A DNA stretch of 26,355 nt from a virus. This document shows positions 1 through 7,111 of the stretch, one piece after another; position 1 is the first letter of the stretch, and each line of letters opens with the position of its first letter. The notes beneath the pieces were generated by a model. The model was not told the origin of the DNA. It saw nothing but the letters and a program-made list of their open reading frames with translations, and did not search any database. The stretch spans positions 1 to 26,355 of the IMG/VR virus record IMGVR_UViG_3300009428_000059, one strand, 5' to 3'. Both the position numbers and the translations under genes were made by a program.

Positions 1-375
1 ATCACGTTCCGCATAAATGTAATCACGGTCATCAGTCAATGCTGAGAAGACCACGTCGTGATCTTTCATTTCATCCCAAACTTTAATAATATCTTCGTGC
101 TCACATTCCATGTCAGCATCAATATACATTGTTATATCATACGGAGATTTTGCCATCCCCCATAACTTGGCGCGATAGTGGTCATCACAAATTATAATGT
201 CGTCCGCAACGTCCCTACCACGATCATCAAGAAACTGTTCTTCGGTAACCAAACAAATCTTACATTCTTCTTCAGGTTCATAGTAGTCCCTGAGAGATTC
301 TGCTAGATTGATTGCGTACAAATAAAAGTTACGTTTCTTGGACGCAACAATTATAAATCCTTTACTCTTTTCCAT
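1..375 (-). CDS. Glycosyltransferase-like protein with DxD motif, N-terminal part (cut by left edge)
   Basis: The open frame starts at ATG 375 and is still open at base 1, giving the first 125 residues. It begins MEKSKGFIIVASKKRNFY, a beta-strand opening like those of GT-A-fold nucleotide-sugar transferases. Residues 71-92 carry the segment LWGMAKSPYDITMYIDADME, whose D86-A-D88 is the expected metal and nucleotide-sugar binding DxD motif after a hydrophobic strand. Similar 'K-L-W-x-x-x-x-x-P-Y-D-x-T-x-Y-x-D-x-D' proteins are known from marine T4-like phages. Its start overlaps the end of the upstream 153-residue gene by 14 bases, so the two are probably translated together. Donor, acceptor and linkage cannot be told. 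The fold call is fairly safe; enzymatic activity and target (virion protein, host glycan or DNA) are open. Confidence 0.72.
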   Translation of the reverse strand, partial: MEKSKGFIIVASKKRNFYLYAINLAESLRDYYEPEEECKICLVTEEQFLDDRGRDVADDIIICDDHYRAKLWGMAKSPYDITMYIDADMECEHEDIIKVWDEMKDHDVVFSALTDDRDYIYAERD

Positions 376-823
376 CAGTCGCGGCCTCTAGTTGGTCTTG
401 AAGAATCATGATTGAATATAAATCGACTTCAATCTTTGACTTTGCTCGACGCAATTTTGCCTTTAACTTACGGTTTTTTGAGTCTTTAATCTCTTCGACT
501 TCGAACGCTTCCATTTTATAGTTAAAGAGCTTTTCTAGTTTACGCGCTTTCTGATGTTCATCTTCGCGCATTTTCTCTTCATCTTCCTCGGCCTTCTTAC
601 GAGTAACCCTATCAATAGTTTCAGCATCAATGGACTCTGTACCGAGGGAATCAATCACTTCATTAAACAATTCATTATCACTACCGTCCTTATTAAAACG
701 GTGTAGAAACATTTGTTGACGTGTGACACGACCAACATCATCTTCAAGTTCTAGAATACAATTTAGTTCTTTCTTTTCTTCTGTTTCCCAGAAGGCGTTA
801 TCCATCCATTGCTTACGACTCAT
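362..823 (-). CDS. Hypothetical protein with charged central coiled coil
   Basis: A 153-residue acidic and basic protein that I do not recognise. Residues 1-60 look folded (MSRKQWMDNAFWETEEKKEL, with aromatic residues W6, F11 and W12). Residues about 72-100 are very rich in E, K and R with a coiled-coil look, and 113-131 are strongly basic (K/R clusters). No signal peptide or membrane segment is visible. The ATG at 823 is preceded by a good Shine-Dalgarno sequence (GGAG, 8 bases upstream), and it is the first gene after a sigma70-type promoter. It overlaps the next gene, a DxD glycosyltransferase-like protein, by 14 bases. It follows the giant repeat protein, so a helper role for fibre assembly is possible, but nothing in the sequence proves this. 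Confidence 0.75.
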   Translation of the reverse strand: MSRKQWMDNAFWETEEKKELNCILELEDDVGRVTRQQMFLHRFNKDGSDNELFNEVIDSLGTESIDAETIDRVTRKKAEEDEEKMREDEHQKARKLEKLFNYKMEAFEVEEIKDSKNRKLKAKLRRAKSKIEVDLYSIMILQDQLEAATDGKE

Positions 824-851
824 TAAATATCTCCAGAGATTTCAATTCAAA

Positions 852-887
852 TTATAATATTATATAGTACTAAGATAAGTGGGTCAA
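852..887 (-). promoter_or_regulatory. Putative sigma70-type promoter for the left-edge two-gene unit
   Basis: On the minus strand TTGACC (887-882) is followed by exactly 17 bases and then TATAAT (864-859), close to the bacterial sigma70 consensus. Transcription would begin near 852 and give a leader of about 28 bases before the ATG at 823, with GGAG as ribosome binding site. No exact TATAAATA late octamer is in this gap, unlike the gaps before gp25, gp8 and the giant repeat gene. The -35 element lies inside one arm of an 8-bp inverted repeat (879-900). Confidence 0.6.
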
Positions 888-900
888 ATTAATGACCCAC
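879..900 (-). terminator. Inverted repeat after the giant repeat gene; weak terminator or operator
   Basis: GTGGGTCA (879-886) and TGACCCAC (893-900) form a perfect 8-bp stem with a 6-base AT-only loop. It lies 30 bases past the stop codon of the 1558-residue gene, where a terminator is expected. The following minus-strand bases are TTATCTTA, a poor U-tract, so termination would be weak. One arm holds the -35 box of the putative sigma70 promoter, so it could also be a protein-binding operator. Confidence 0.5.
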
Positions 901-930
901 CTTTCTCATATTATACCACAGTAAAAGCGA

Positions 931-3900
931 TTAAGCAACCCTTACGTATAAAGTATATGTTTCTGGTGTGTGTACTAGAGTATCACTGATTGTTGCACCA
1001 ACATAGTTACCTAGGAAAGAACGTGAGTAATTTCCAGTATAATCTCGTGAGTAATCACCTGTGAATCCACGTGAGTAATCTCCAGTGAAGTCACCAACAT
1101 ATGTTGATACACGTGCACGTGAGTAAATACCTGTGTATGTTGAGTTACGCAATCTTGAGTAAGCTGATACACGAACTCGGCCGTAGTTACCTACGAAGTT
1201 ACGTGAGTAATTTCCAGTGAAGTCGCCTACGAAGTCTCTTGCATAAGCTCCAGTATACTCTCCGGCAAACGCTCTTGTATAGTTACCAGTAAAGTCACCA
1301 GCGAAGTCGCGAGTGTACTGACCAGAGAAGTTACGTGAGTAGTTACCAGTGAATGTGTTTGCGTAAGTACCAGTATACTCGCCTACATAATTTCGAGCGT
1401 AGTTACCAATATAGTTTCCGCCAAATGCATTAGTATAAACTCCGGTATATGCTCCCGTATACTCACCAGCGAATCCACGACTATACGTACCGGAATATTC
1501 TCCGGTAAACGTTCTTGCATAGTTACCTACGTAATTTCCACCGAACTGTCTAGTGTAGTTGCCGACATAGTTACCAGCGAAATCACCAACGAAATCACCA
1601 ATGAAGTTACCAGCGTAGTTACGAGCATAGTTACCAGTGAAAGTTCTTGCATAGTTACCAGTAAAGTCCCCAGCGAAGTTAGTTACGCGGTCTCTTGCGT
1701 ATGTTGAACTACGAGTTCTGGCGTATGCAGAAGTACGAGTACGGATATATGCAGAGTAACGAGTTCTTGCAGAAGTACGAGCGTATTCTCCGGTATAGTT
1801 ACCAGCGAAGTCTCCGGCATATCCACGAGCATAGTTGCCAACAAAGTCTCCGGCATATGCACGAGCATAGTTGCCAACAAAGTTACCAGCAAAGTTAGTT
1901 ACACGGTTACGACTAAAATCACCAACATAGTTAGTAATACGAGTTCTTGCGTAGTTACCAACAAAGTTACCAGCAAAGTTAGTTACACGATCTCTTGTGA
2001 AGTCACCAACATAGTTAGTTACACGAGTACGACCATAGTTTCCTACGAAGTTACCAGCAAAGTTAGTTACACGGTTACGACTAAAATCACCAACATAGTT
2101 AGTTACACGAGTACGACCATAATTTCCTACGAAGTTACCAGCAAAGTTAGTTACACGATCTCTAGCAAAGTCACCAACATAGTTAGTGATACGTGTTCTT
2201 GCATAGTTACCGACGTAATCACCAGCATAATAACCAACTCTTGTGTAGTTACCTGTAGCAGTTCTAGTTCGAGTACTTGTACGACCATAGTTACCAGTGT
2301 AGTGACCAGTACGAGTACGACCATAGTTACCTACGTAGTAAAGAGTGGCTGCGCGAGCACGAGAGTAATCCCCAACATATGAGAATGCACGGTTGCGACC
2401 GTAGTTACCAACATATGAGAATGCACGGTTGCGACCGTAGTTACCAACATACGTAGCGGCACGGTTACGAGAGTAATCCCCAACAAAGTTCCCTGCATAA
2501 GAAGCAGAACGGTTACGAGAGTAATCTCCAACGTAAGAAGCAGAACGGTTACGAGAGTAATCCCCAACAAAGTTCCCTGCGTAAGAAGCGGCACGGTTAC
2601 GAGAGTAATCGCCTACATAAGAAGCAGAACGGTTACGAGAGTAATCGCCTACATAAGAAGCAGAACGGTTACGAGAGTAATCTCCAACGTAATAAGAAGA
2701 ACGGTTATATGTAGCGGTACCACTATAGTTACCAACAAAGTTTCCAGCGAAGTCTCCGGCATATGATCCACCACTGCTACCACCAGAAGTAAATCCATAA
2801 CCTGCGAAATAGCTATATGTTGATGATGCTGATGAATCCTTGACGTACAGAGTAGATCCGTAAGGGTTGGAAACGTTTAATTGAGTCACTGCTGACGCCT
2901 GACCAAAAGAACTATATGGTTGTGCAAGTCTGAGAACACCACCATGATAGATTCTAATAAATGTATATCCTTGTGGACTACCCATTATCTGCCATGCGTT
3001 ACTATTGTACTGGTAAGAAGTATGCGTTCCAGAAGATCCGCTAGTGGAAGTTCTAGTGCTTGTACGTGTAGAAGTACGCGTAGAGTATACAGTTCTTGAA
3101 TAACCACTTGTTACAGCACGAGTACGACCATAGTTACCAGTATATGTAGCGGCACGAGTACGACCATAGTTACCAGTATATGTAGCGGCACGAGTACGGC
3201 CATAATTACCAGTATATGTAGCAGCACGGTTTCGAGTAGAAGTACGACCATAGTTACCAGTATATGTAGCGGCACGAGTACGACCATAGTTACCAGTATA
3301 CGTAGCGGCACGGTTTCGAGTAGAAGTACGGCCATAGTTACCAGTATACAGAGCGGCACGAGTACGAGAGTAATCACCAGTGTAGTGACCAGTACGCGTA
3401 CGTGAATAATCTCCAGTGTAGTGACCAGTACGAGTACGGCCATAGTTACCAGTATAAGAAGTGCCTACTGCACGGGTACGAGAATAGTCGCCTACATAAG
3501 AGAATGCACGGTTACGTGAGTAATCTCCTACAAAGTTCCCTGCATAGTACAATGTACGAGTATAGTTTAATGTACGCGTAGAAGTTCTAGTAGAAGTTCT
3601 TGCATAGTTACCGACGAAATCACCAGTAAAAGTTGTTGCATAATTACCAACAAAGTTTCCAGCATAATTAGTAACACGATCTCTCGAATAATTTCCTGCG
3701 AAATTACCAGTAAAGGTTGTTGCGTAGTTGCCTACGAAATCGCCAGCATAATTAGTAACACGATCTCTCGAATAATTTCCTGCGAAATTACCAGTAAAGG
3801 TTGTTGCGTAGTTACCAACAAAGTTACCGGCGAAGTTAGTTACACGATCTCTTGCATAGTTACCTACGAAATCACCAGTAAAGGTTGTTGCGTAGTTGCC

Positions 3901-5607
3901 TACGAAATCGCCAGCATAATTAGTAACACGATCTCTTGCATATGCAGAGTAACGAGTACGAGTAGAGGTGCGAGCATATGCAGAGTAACGAGTACGAGTA
4001 GAGGTGCGAGTCGAGGTTCTTGCATAGTTACCTACGAAGTCTCCTGCATATCCACGTGAGTAGTTGCCTACAAATCCACGTGAGTAGTTACCTACGAATC
4101 CACGAGCATAGTTGCCAATGAAGTTTCCAGCGAAGTTAGTCACTCGATTACGAGTATAAGTGGAAACACGGGCCCGAGAGTAAATGCCTGCAAAGTTAGT
4201 TACTCGGTCACGAGTATAGTTAGTTATACGAGTACGAGTATAATCTGCTGAGTAAGCAGAAGTACGTGTGCGAGTATAGGTTCCGGCATATGCAGATACA
4301 CGGTTACGTGAGTAAGTTCCGGCATATGCAGATACACGGTTACGAGAATAAACACCCGAATAAGTTCCGGTATATGTGGATACACGTGTACGAGTATAAT
4401 CTGCTGAGTAAGCAGAAGTACGAGTACGTGAGTAAGTCCCTGCGTAAGTTGAAACACGACCACGAGTGTATGCAGATGCACGAGTACGTGAAAAGGTTCC
4501 GGTGAATGGAGTTATGCGGTTACGTGTGTAAACAGAAACTCGTGAACGATTGTAAGTACCGGCAAAGTAACCAGTAAATGCAGTTAGTCTATTACGAGAA
4601 TATGTTGAAGCGCGAGTTCTTGCGTAATCCCCTGCATAGCCACGTGTATATTCTCCGGCGAATTCACGAGAATATGTACCAGTATATTCACCAGTAAAAG
4701 TTCGAGCGAAAGTATCTACGCTGTTACGAGAGTATGTTGATACACGATTACGGCTATATGCAGAAACTCTGGTACGAACGTAAGATGAATTACGAGTGCG
4801 AGTATAGTCTGCGTCAACAATAGTACGTTGAGTATTCGCAGCAGAACCACGGTTAGCCCAAGTACCTGCTGAAGTTGGAGCACCCTGTACAGAAGAACGA
4901 AGCTGATAAGAACCAATCGCTCCTGCTGATGATCGAAGTGATTTAGCACGTTGACCTAGAGTGTATTTAATTTCTTCGTCCGACATTTCTTTGAAACCGT
5001 TAAATGATGATCCATCATAATCGGTTGCAACTGGACGAGTAGTTGTCACACCAGTAGGAGGTGTGGCCATACTGGTTTTCTTCCAGATATGGTATGTAGT
5101 TGTAGTTCCATCACCGTGAGTATTAGAGAAAACATTATCAATATGTTTTGTCCAATCGCTTCCTGGCGAGTTGGTAGCAAGTTGAAATGCACCTTGAAGT
5201 CCTAATGTTTCAAGATTCTTGAGTGCGCGGTTTGTAAGATTATCCAGATCCCCATCTACCATTTCGTAGAAGCCAGGATTTGAATTATCTGCATAGTAAC
5301 CGACAGGACGGGCAAAATCAGTACCAGATTCACTCGCAGAACCACCAACCTGTTTTAAGGTAGTAGTCACTGTAGTGCCAGTGATAGCAGACATCGGGTG
5401 TGTGCCCGCTGGTTCATTGTAGTACGTATCTACAAAAGAACCTATGTTTGCACCATTGGTTAGACTGATGTCACCGACATCACCAACAGAGGCCTCTGCT
5501 AGTGCTTCACCCACCTTTACAGCAAGATATAATTCTTGTTGTGGAGTGAATTCCTGTAGGTCACCATCGGTATTCTTAATTTTTAGTGGTATACTAGATG
5601 CTGACAT
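931..5607 (-). CDS. Giant tetrapeptide-repeat virion protein (putative fibre or appendage)
   Basis: A 1558-residue protein. Residues 1 to about 265 are non-repetitive and start MSASSIPLKIKNTDGDLQEF, an N-terminus of the kind seen in structural proteins of marine T4-like phages (family recalled, not searched). From about 265 to 836 and 948 to 1535 the chain is written almost entirely in four-residue units: position 1 Tyr or Phe (or Arg/Ser in a second unit type), position 2 a small residue or Val, position 3 Gly or Arg, position 4 Asn, Asp, Thr, Glu or Ala. Examples are YVGD, FAGN, YSRN and RVTN. I saw no Lys, Cys, Met or Trp in the arrays. An ordinary-looking island (about 836-948, with residues such as W, M, H, K, Q) separates the arrays, and a short non-repeat tail ends the protein. 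A late-promoter octamer and a terminator lie just upstream, so it is probably a separate late unit. It is most likely a virion appendage; fold and target are unknown. Confidence 0.8.
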   Translation of the reverse strand: MSASSIPLKIKNTDGDLQEFTPQQELYLAVKVGEALAEASVGDVGDISLTNGANIGSFVDTYYNEPAGTHPMSAITGTTVTTTLKQVGGSASESGTDFARPVGYYADNSNPGFYEMVDGDLDNLTNRALKNLETLGLQGAFQLATNSPGSDWTKHIDNVFSNTHGDGTTTTYHIWKKTSMATPPTGVTTTRPVATDYDGSSFNGFKEMSDEEIKYTLGQRAKSLRSSAGAIGSYQLRSSVQGAPTSAGTWANRGSAANTQRTIVDADYTRTRNSSYVRTRVSAYSRNRVSTYSRNSVDTFARTFTGEYTGTYSREFAGEYTRGYAGDYARTRASTYSRNRLTAFTGYFAGTYNRSRVSVYTRNRITPFTGTFSRTRASAYTRGRVSTYAGTYSRTRTSAYSADYTRTRVSTYTGTYSGVYSRNRVSAYAGTYSRNRVSAYAGTYTRTRTSAYSADYTRTRITNYTRDRVTNFAGIYSRARVSTYTRNRVTNFAGNFIGNYARGFVGNYSRGFVGNYSRGYAGDFVGNYARTSTRTSTRTRYSAYARTSTRTRYSAYARDRVTNYAGDFVGNYATTFTGDFVGNYARDRVTNFAGNFVGNYATTFTGNFAGNYSRDRVTNYAGDFVGNYATTFTGNFAGNYSRDRVTNYAGNFVGNYATTFTGDFVGNYARTSTRTSTRTLNYTRTLYYAGNFVGDYSRNRAFSYVGDYSRTRAVGTSYTGNYGRTRTGHYTGDYSRTRTGHYTGDYSRTRAALYTGNYGRTSTRNRAATYTGNYGRTRAATYTGNYGRTSTRNRAATYTGNYGRTRAATYTGNYGRTRAATYTGNYGRTRAVTSGYSRTVYSTRTSTRTSTRTSTSGSSGTHTSYQYNSNAWQIMGSPQGYTFIRIYHGGVLRLAQPYSSFGQASAVTQLNVSNPYGSTLYVKDSSASSTYSYFAGYGFTSGGSSGGSYAGDFAGNFVGNYSGTATYNRSSYYVGDYSRNRSASYVGDYSRNRSASYVGDYSRNRAASYAGNFVGDYSRNRSASYVGDYSRNRSASYAGNFVGDYSRNRAATYVGNYGRNRAFSYVGNYGRNRAFSYVGDYSRARAATLYYVGNYGRTRTGHYTGNYGRTSTRTRTATGNYTRVGYYAGDYVGNYARTRITNYVGDFARDRVTNFAGNFVGNYGRTRVTNYVGDFSRNRVTNFAGNFVGNYGRTRVTNYVGDFTRDRVTNFAGNFVGNYARTRITNYVGDFSRNRVTNFAGNFVGNYARAYAGDFVGNYARGYAGDFAGNYTGEYARTSARTRYSAYIRTRTSAYARTRSSTYARDRVTNFAGDFTGNYARTFTGNYARNYAGNFIGDFVGDFAGNYVGNYTRQFGGNYVGNYARTFTGEYSGTYSRGFAGEYTGAYTGVYTNAFGGNYIGNYARNYVGEYTGTYANTFTGNYSRNFSGQYTRDFAGDFTGNYTRAFAGEYTGAYARDFVGDFTGNYSRNFVGNYGRVRVSAYSRLRNSTYTGIYSRARVSTYVGDFTGDYSRGFTGDYSRDYTGNYSRSFLGNYVGATISDTLVHTPETYTLYVRVA
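1000..2760 (-). repeat. Tetrapeptide array 2 (12-bp periodic DNA), C-terminal half of the giant protein
   Basis: The DNA repeats with a 12-base rhythm that encodes about 147 four-residue units such as YVGN, FAGD, YART and RITN. Higher-order units are visible: around 1900-2200 a block reading RVTN-FAGN-FVGN-YGRT-RVTN-YVGD-F recurs, and around 2380-2690 an YSRN-RSAS-YVGD block recurs. The tract nearest the C-terminus (about 1000-1800) is more diverged and mostly of the [YF]-x-[GR]-[NDET] type. Confidence 0.9.
2760..3105 (-). other. Non-repetitive island within the giant repeat protein
   Basis: This part of the gene encodes residues of about 836-948. It starts with a Ser/Thr/Arg-rich linker (STRTSTRTSTRTSTSGSSG) and then has an ordinary-looking sequence (about 90 residues including AWQIMGSPQGYTFIRIYHGG and VLRLAQPYSSFGQASAVTQL). 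It ends in a Gly/Ser linker (GFTSGGSSGGSYAGD). The linkers on both sides suggest an inserted globular domain, possibly the part that binds a receptor. I do not recognise the fold. Confidence 0.65.
3105..4815 (-). repeat. Tetrapeptide array 1 (12-bp periodic DNA), N-terminal half of the giant protein
   Basis: About 143 four-residue units starting at DADYTRTR. Near 3110-3360 a 36-base unit encoding YTGN-YGRT-RAAT recurs nearly identically several times, alternating with longer versions carrying STRN. Near 3600-3960 a block containing YATT-FTGN-FAGN-YSRD-RVTN recurs. The register is kept almost throughout, with a few two-residue slips (for example RAVGTS and TLNYTRTLYY). Confidence 0.9.
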
Positions 5608-5657
5608 GTTTGCTTTCTCTTTAGCTAAAGTTAAAGTTTATTTGTTAATGACCTGTT

Positions 5658-5665
5658 TATTTATA
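5658..5665 (-). promoter_or_regulatory. T4-type late promoter TATAAATA before the giant repeat gene
   Basis: The minus strand reads TATAAATA exactly at 5665-5658, the -10 octamer used by T4-type late transcription (gp55 sigma factor with the sliding clamp). It starts two bases after the U-tract of the preceding terminator and 50 bases before the ATG at 5607. It would restart transcription for the repeat gene. Confidence 0.72.
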
Positions 5666-5667
5666 AT

Positions 5668-5704
5668 AAAAAAAATGTGCATATCAGGAGAATATGCACA
5701 TTTT
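5668..5704 (-). terminator. Strong rho-independent terminator
   Basis: A perfect 13-bp stem, AAAATGTGCATAT (5672-5684) and ATATGCACATTTT (5692-5704), closes a 7-base loop (5685-5691). On the minus strand the stem runs into eight Ts (5675-5668). It follows the chaperone-like gene (stop at 5744), so it should end the fibre operon. The plus-strand 3' side also begins with TTTT, so some two-way function is possible, but no plus-strand gene was found. Confidence 0.85.
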
Positions 5705-5734
5705 AATGAAATATTCTATAATTTTTATATCATA

Positions 5735-5742
5735 TATTTATA
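5735..5742 (-). promoter_or_regulatory. Second TATAAATA late-promoter octamer, upstream of the terminator
   Basis: An exact TATAAATA lies at 5742-5735 on the minus strand, directly after the stop codon of the chaperone-like gene. Transcription from here would start near 5728 and meet the terminator at 5704-5668. It would therefore make an RNA of roughly 60 bases or, with readthrough, add to expression of the giant repeat gene. The surrounding sequence is very AT-rich, so chance occurrence is not excluded. Confidence 0.5.
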
Positions 5743-5743
5743 C

Positions 5744-6223
5744 TTATAGAGTAGGAAATATAGGCCAGACCACGTCCTCTACACTACCTACCACAGACAT
5801 ATCTAAAGTACTAGGTAAGTCTCGCAATAGTTGACGGTAATCAAGAACGAGTGATTTTTGTTCTTCTGTTAGAGGAGAATCTATAACAAACATCCAATCT
5901 GTCTCAGCAATTCTTACAGACCTTGCATATCGAACTTCATTTAAGATAAGGTCAGTGTCCCATGTCCATCTAGCAGGGGATTCACTTCTGTTCCATGTTG
6001 CATAACCGTTCGGTTTTGGCGGAACTTCAATAAACCTTTCTTCGTCTTCTTCCCAGACACGAGTATTTATAAACTCCATCACCGACAATTCTTCGAGATC
6101 CCAGATTCTATGAACTATTCTACCTTCTGCTGTTTCATGTCCGTCTTCTGGGTATAGACCACTGTCCATATCTGTTCTTACGATCACACCGTCTTCTGTG
6201 TGTATGGCGACTTTAGGGTGCAT
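5744..6223 (-). CDS. Tail/fibre assembly chaperone-like protein
   Basis: A 159-residue protein. Its C-terminal part has the pattern of the phage tail assembly chaperone family (PF16778 type): basic residues R101 and R104, then TDW at 108-110, PLTEEQ at 117-122, YRQLLRDLP at 129-137 and a final VVWPIFP. The stretch WNRSESPARWTWDTD (77-91) just before it is also usual. Such proteins lie beside fibre genes and help fibres fold or trimerise without entering the virion. The N-terminal 75 residues are probably specific to the client fibre. ATG 6223 has a clear GGAG ribosome binding site. It is the last gene before a strong terminator and lies between two tail-tip-like proteins and the giant repeat protein. 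Either could be its client. Confidence 0.7.
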   Translation of the reverse strand: MHPKVAIHTEDGVIVRTDMDSGLYPEDGHETAEGRIVHRIWDLEELSVMEFINTRVWEEDEERFIEVPPKPNGYATWNRSESPARWTWDTDLILNEVRYARSVRIAETDWMFVIDSPLTEEQKSLVLDYRQLLRDLPSTLDMSVVGSVEDVVWPIFPTL

Positions 6224-6264
6224 GTTGTGTTACTCCAATTAATAAATTTTGTGTTGTTTCATGA

Positions 6265-7110
6265 TCACTCTGGATCATATGTACCAAGTGTTATTCTTCC
6301 GACAAACGGCGGTGTCAGTGCTTGCGGAAAGGTTGCGGAACTGCTTCCTGCAGCGGATGTGAAGGTGAAATTGTGTAAGTATACACCACCACCACTACCG
6401 CCACTACCAGCGGCATTGATATAACCTACGGTTGAGTTATTAAAATTAGGGTATCCAGACGATATCGTAGTTGACCATATTACTCCGGTGGTTTGGGTAG
6501 TAAACCAGATACCAAACGTACGTATATAACTAGTCACAGAACTGTAATCCATACCATGGCAAGAATAGTAGTCGTCCCCACCACTCTCACTAGTACCGAG
6601 CCATCCGTAGCCTATGTTCAGTCCATGTCCAGCCTGACCTTCGGAGTACATTTTGCTAGGAATCAATTGAACTTCACCCTCAGTAGAGGTGAACTGTCTA
6701 CTATCGAAACTGACTGCTCCCGATCCTCCACTGTATACACCATCATTACATACAAGACCGTAGTTACCAAATCCTGTAGAAGATCCAACATCACGTAATA
6801 CAACGTAGTTAACACCAGTTACTCCACTATATCCAGTACCACCACCACCTTGTCCAGTGCTGCTGCTAAATACCCAATCAATATACTGTCCAGATACAGT
6901 CTTCTTCGCTGTTACCAACATAGTAATACTACCAGAGGGTTTAGTAATATTGATCGCAACTAGGTCACTTACTAGGGTCGTTAGAGTAGACCCAAAAGCA
7001 ATAGTTCCTTTAGAATGTTGAACCATACCTCTACCGACACTGCGACTATCAAATAGGACTTTTTCTGTTCCGTATTTCATACCAGTAATTTGTAAACCGT
7101 AATCTGCCAT
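6265..7110 (-). CDS. Gly/Ser-rich tail-tip or adhesin-like protein
   Basis: A 281-residue protein starting MADYGLQITGMKYGTEKVLFDS. The 'YGL...FDS' start is shared with the 100-residue gene upstream and is common in small phage tail-tip proteins. The body is rich in Gly, Ser, Thr, Tyr and aromatic residues. It has glycine runs at about 87-93 (GQGGGGTGYSG) and about 239-248 (GSGGSGGGVYLH), which recall adhesins with glycine-rich loops. No enzyme motif is visible. It begins one base after the upstream stop codon and is followed, 41 bases later, by the chaperone-like gene. A role as a receptor-binding or fibre-tip protein is inferred from composition and place. Confidence 0.6.
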   Translation of the reverse strand: MADYGLQITGMKYGTEKVLFDSRSVGRGMVQHSKGTIAFGSTLTTLVSDLVAINITKPSGSITMLVTAKKTVSGQYIDWVFSSSTGQGGGGTGYSGVTGVNYVVLRDVGSSTGFGNYGLVCNDGVYSGGSGAVSFDSRQFTSTEGEVQLIPSKMYSEGQAGHGLNIGYGWLGTSESGGDDYYSCHGMDYSSVTSYIRTFGIWFTTQTTGVIWSTTISSGYPNFNNSTVGYINAAGSGGSGGGVYLHNFTFTSAAGSSSATFPQALTPPFVGRITLGTYDPE

Positions 7111-7111
7111 G

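Noticed and set aside
3110-3440. Regular 36-base direct repeats that look like a CRISPR array
   Set aside because: There are no unique spacers. The units join directly and encode tetrapeptides in frame with the rest of the 1558-residue gene.
6064-6071. TATAAATA octamer inside the chaperone-like gene
   Set aside because: It lies within the coding sequence (encoding part of FINTRV) with no gene start at a suitable distance, so it is more likely chance.
6261-6278. Inverted repeat ATGATC-N6-GATCAT at the end of the 281-residue gene
   Set aside because: Only six base pairs, overlapping the stop codon and with no U-tract, so not credible as a terminator.
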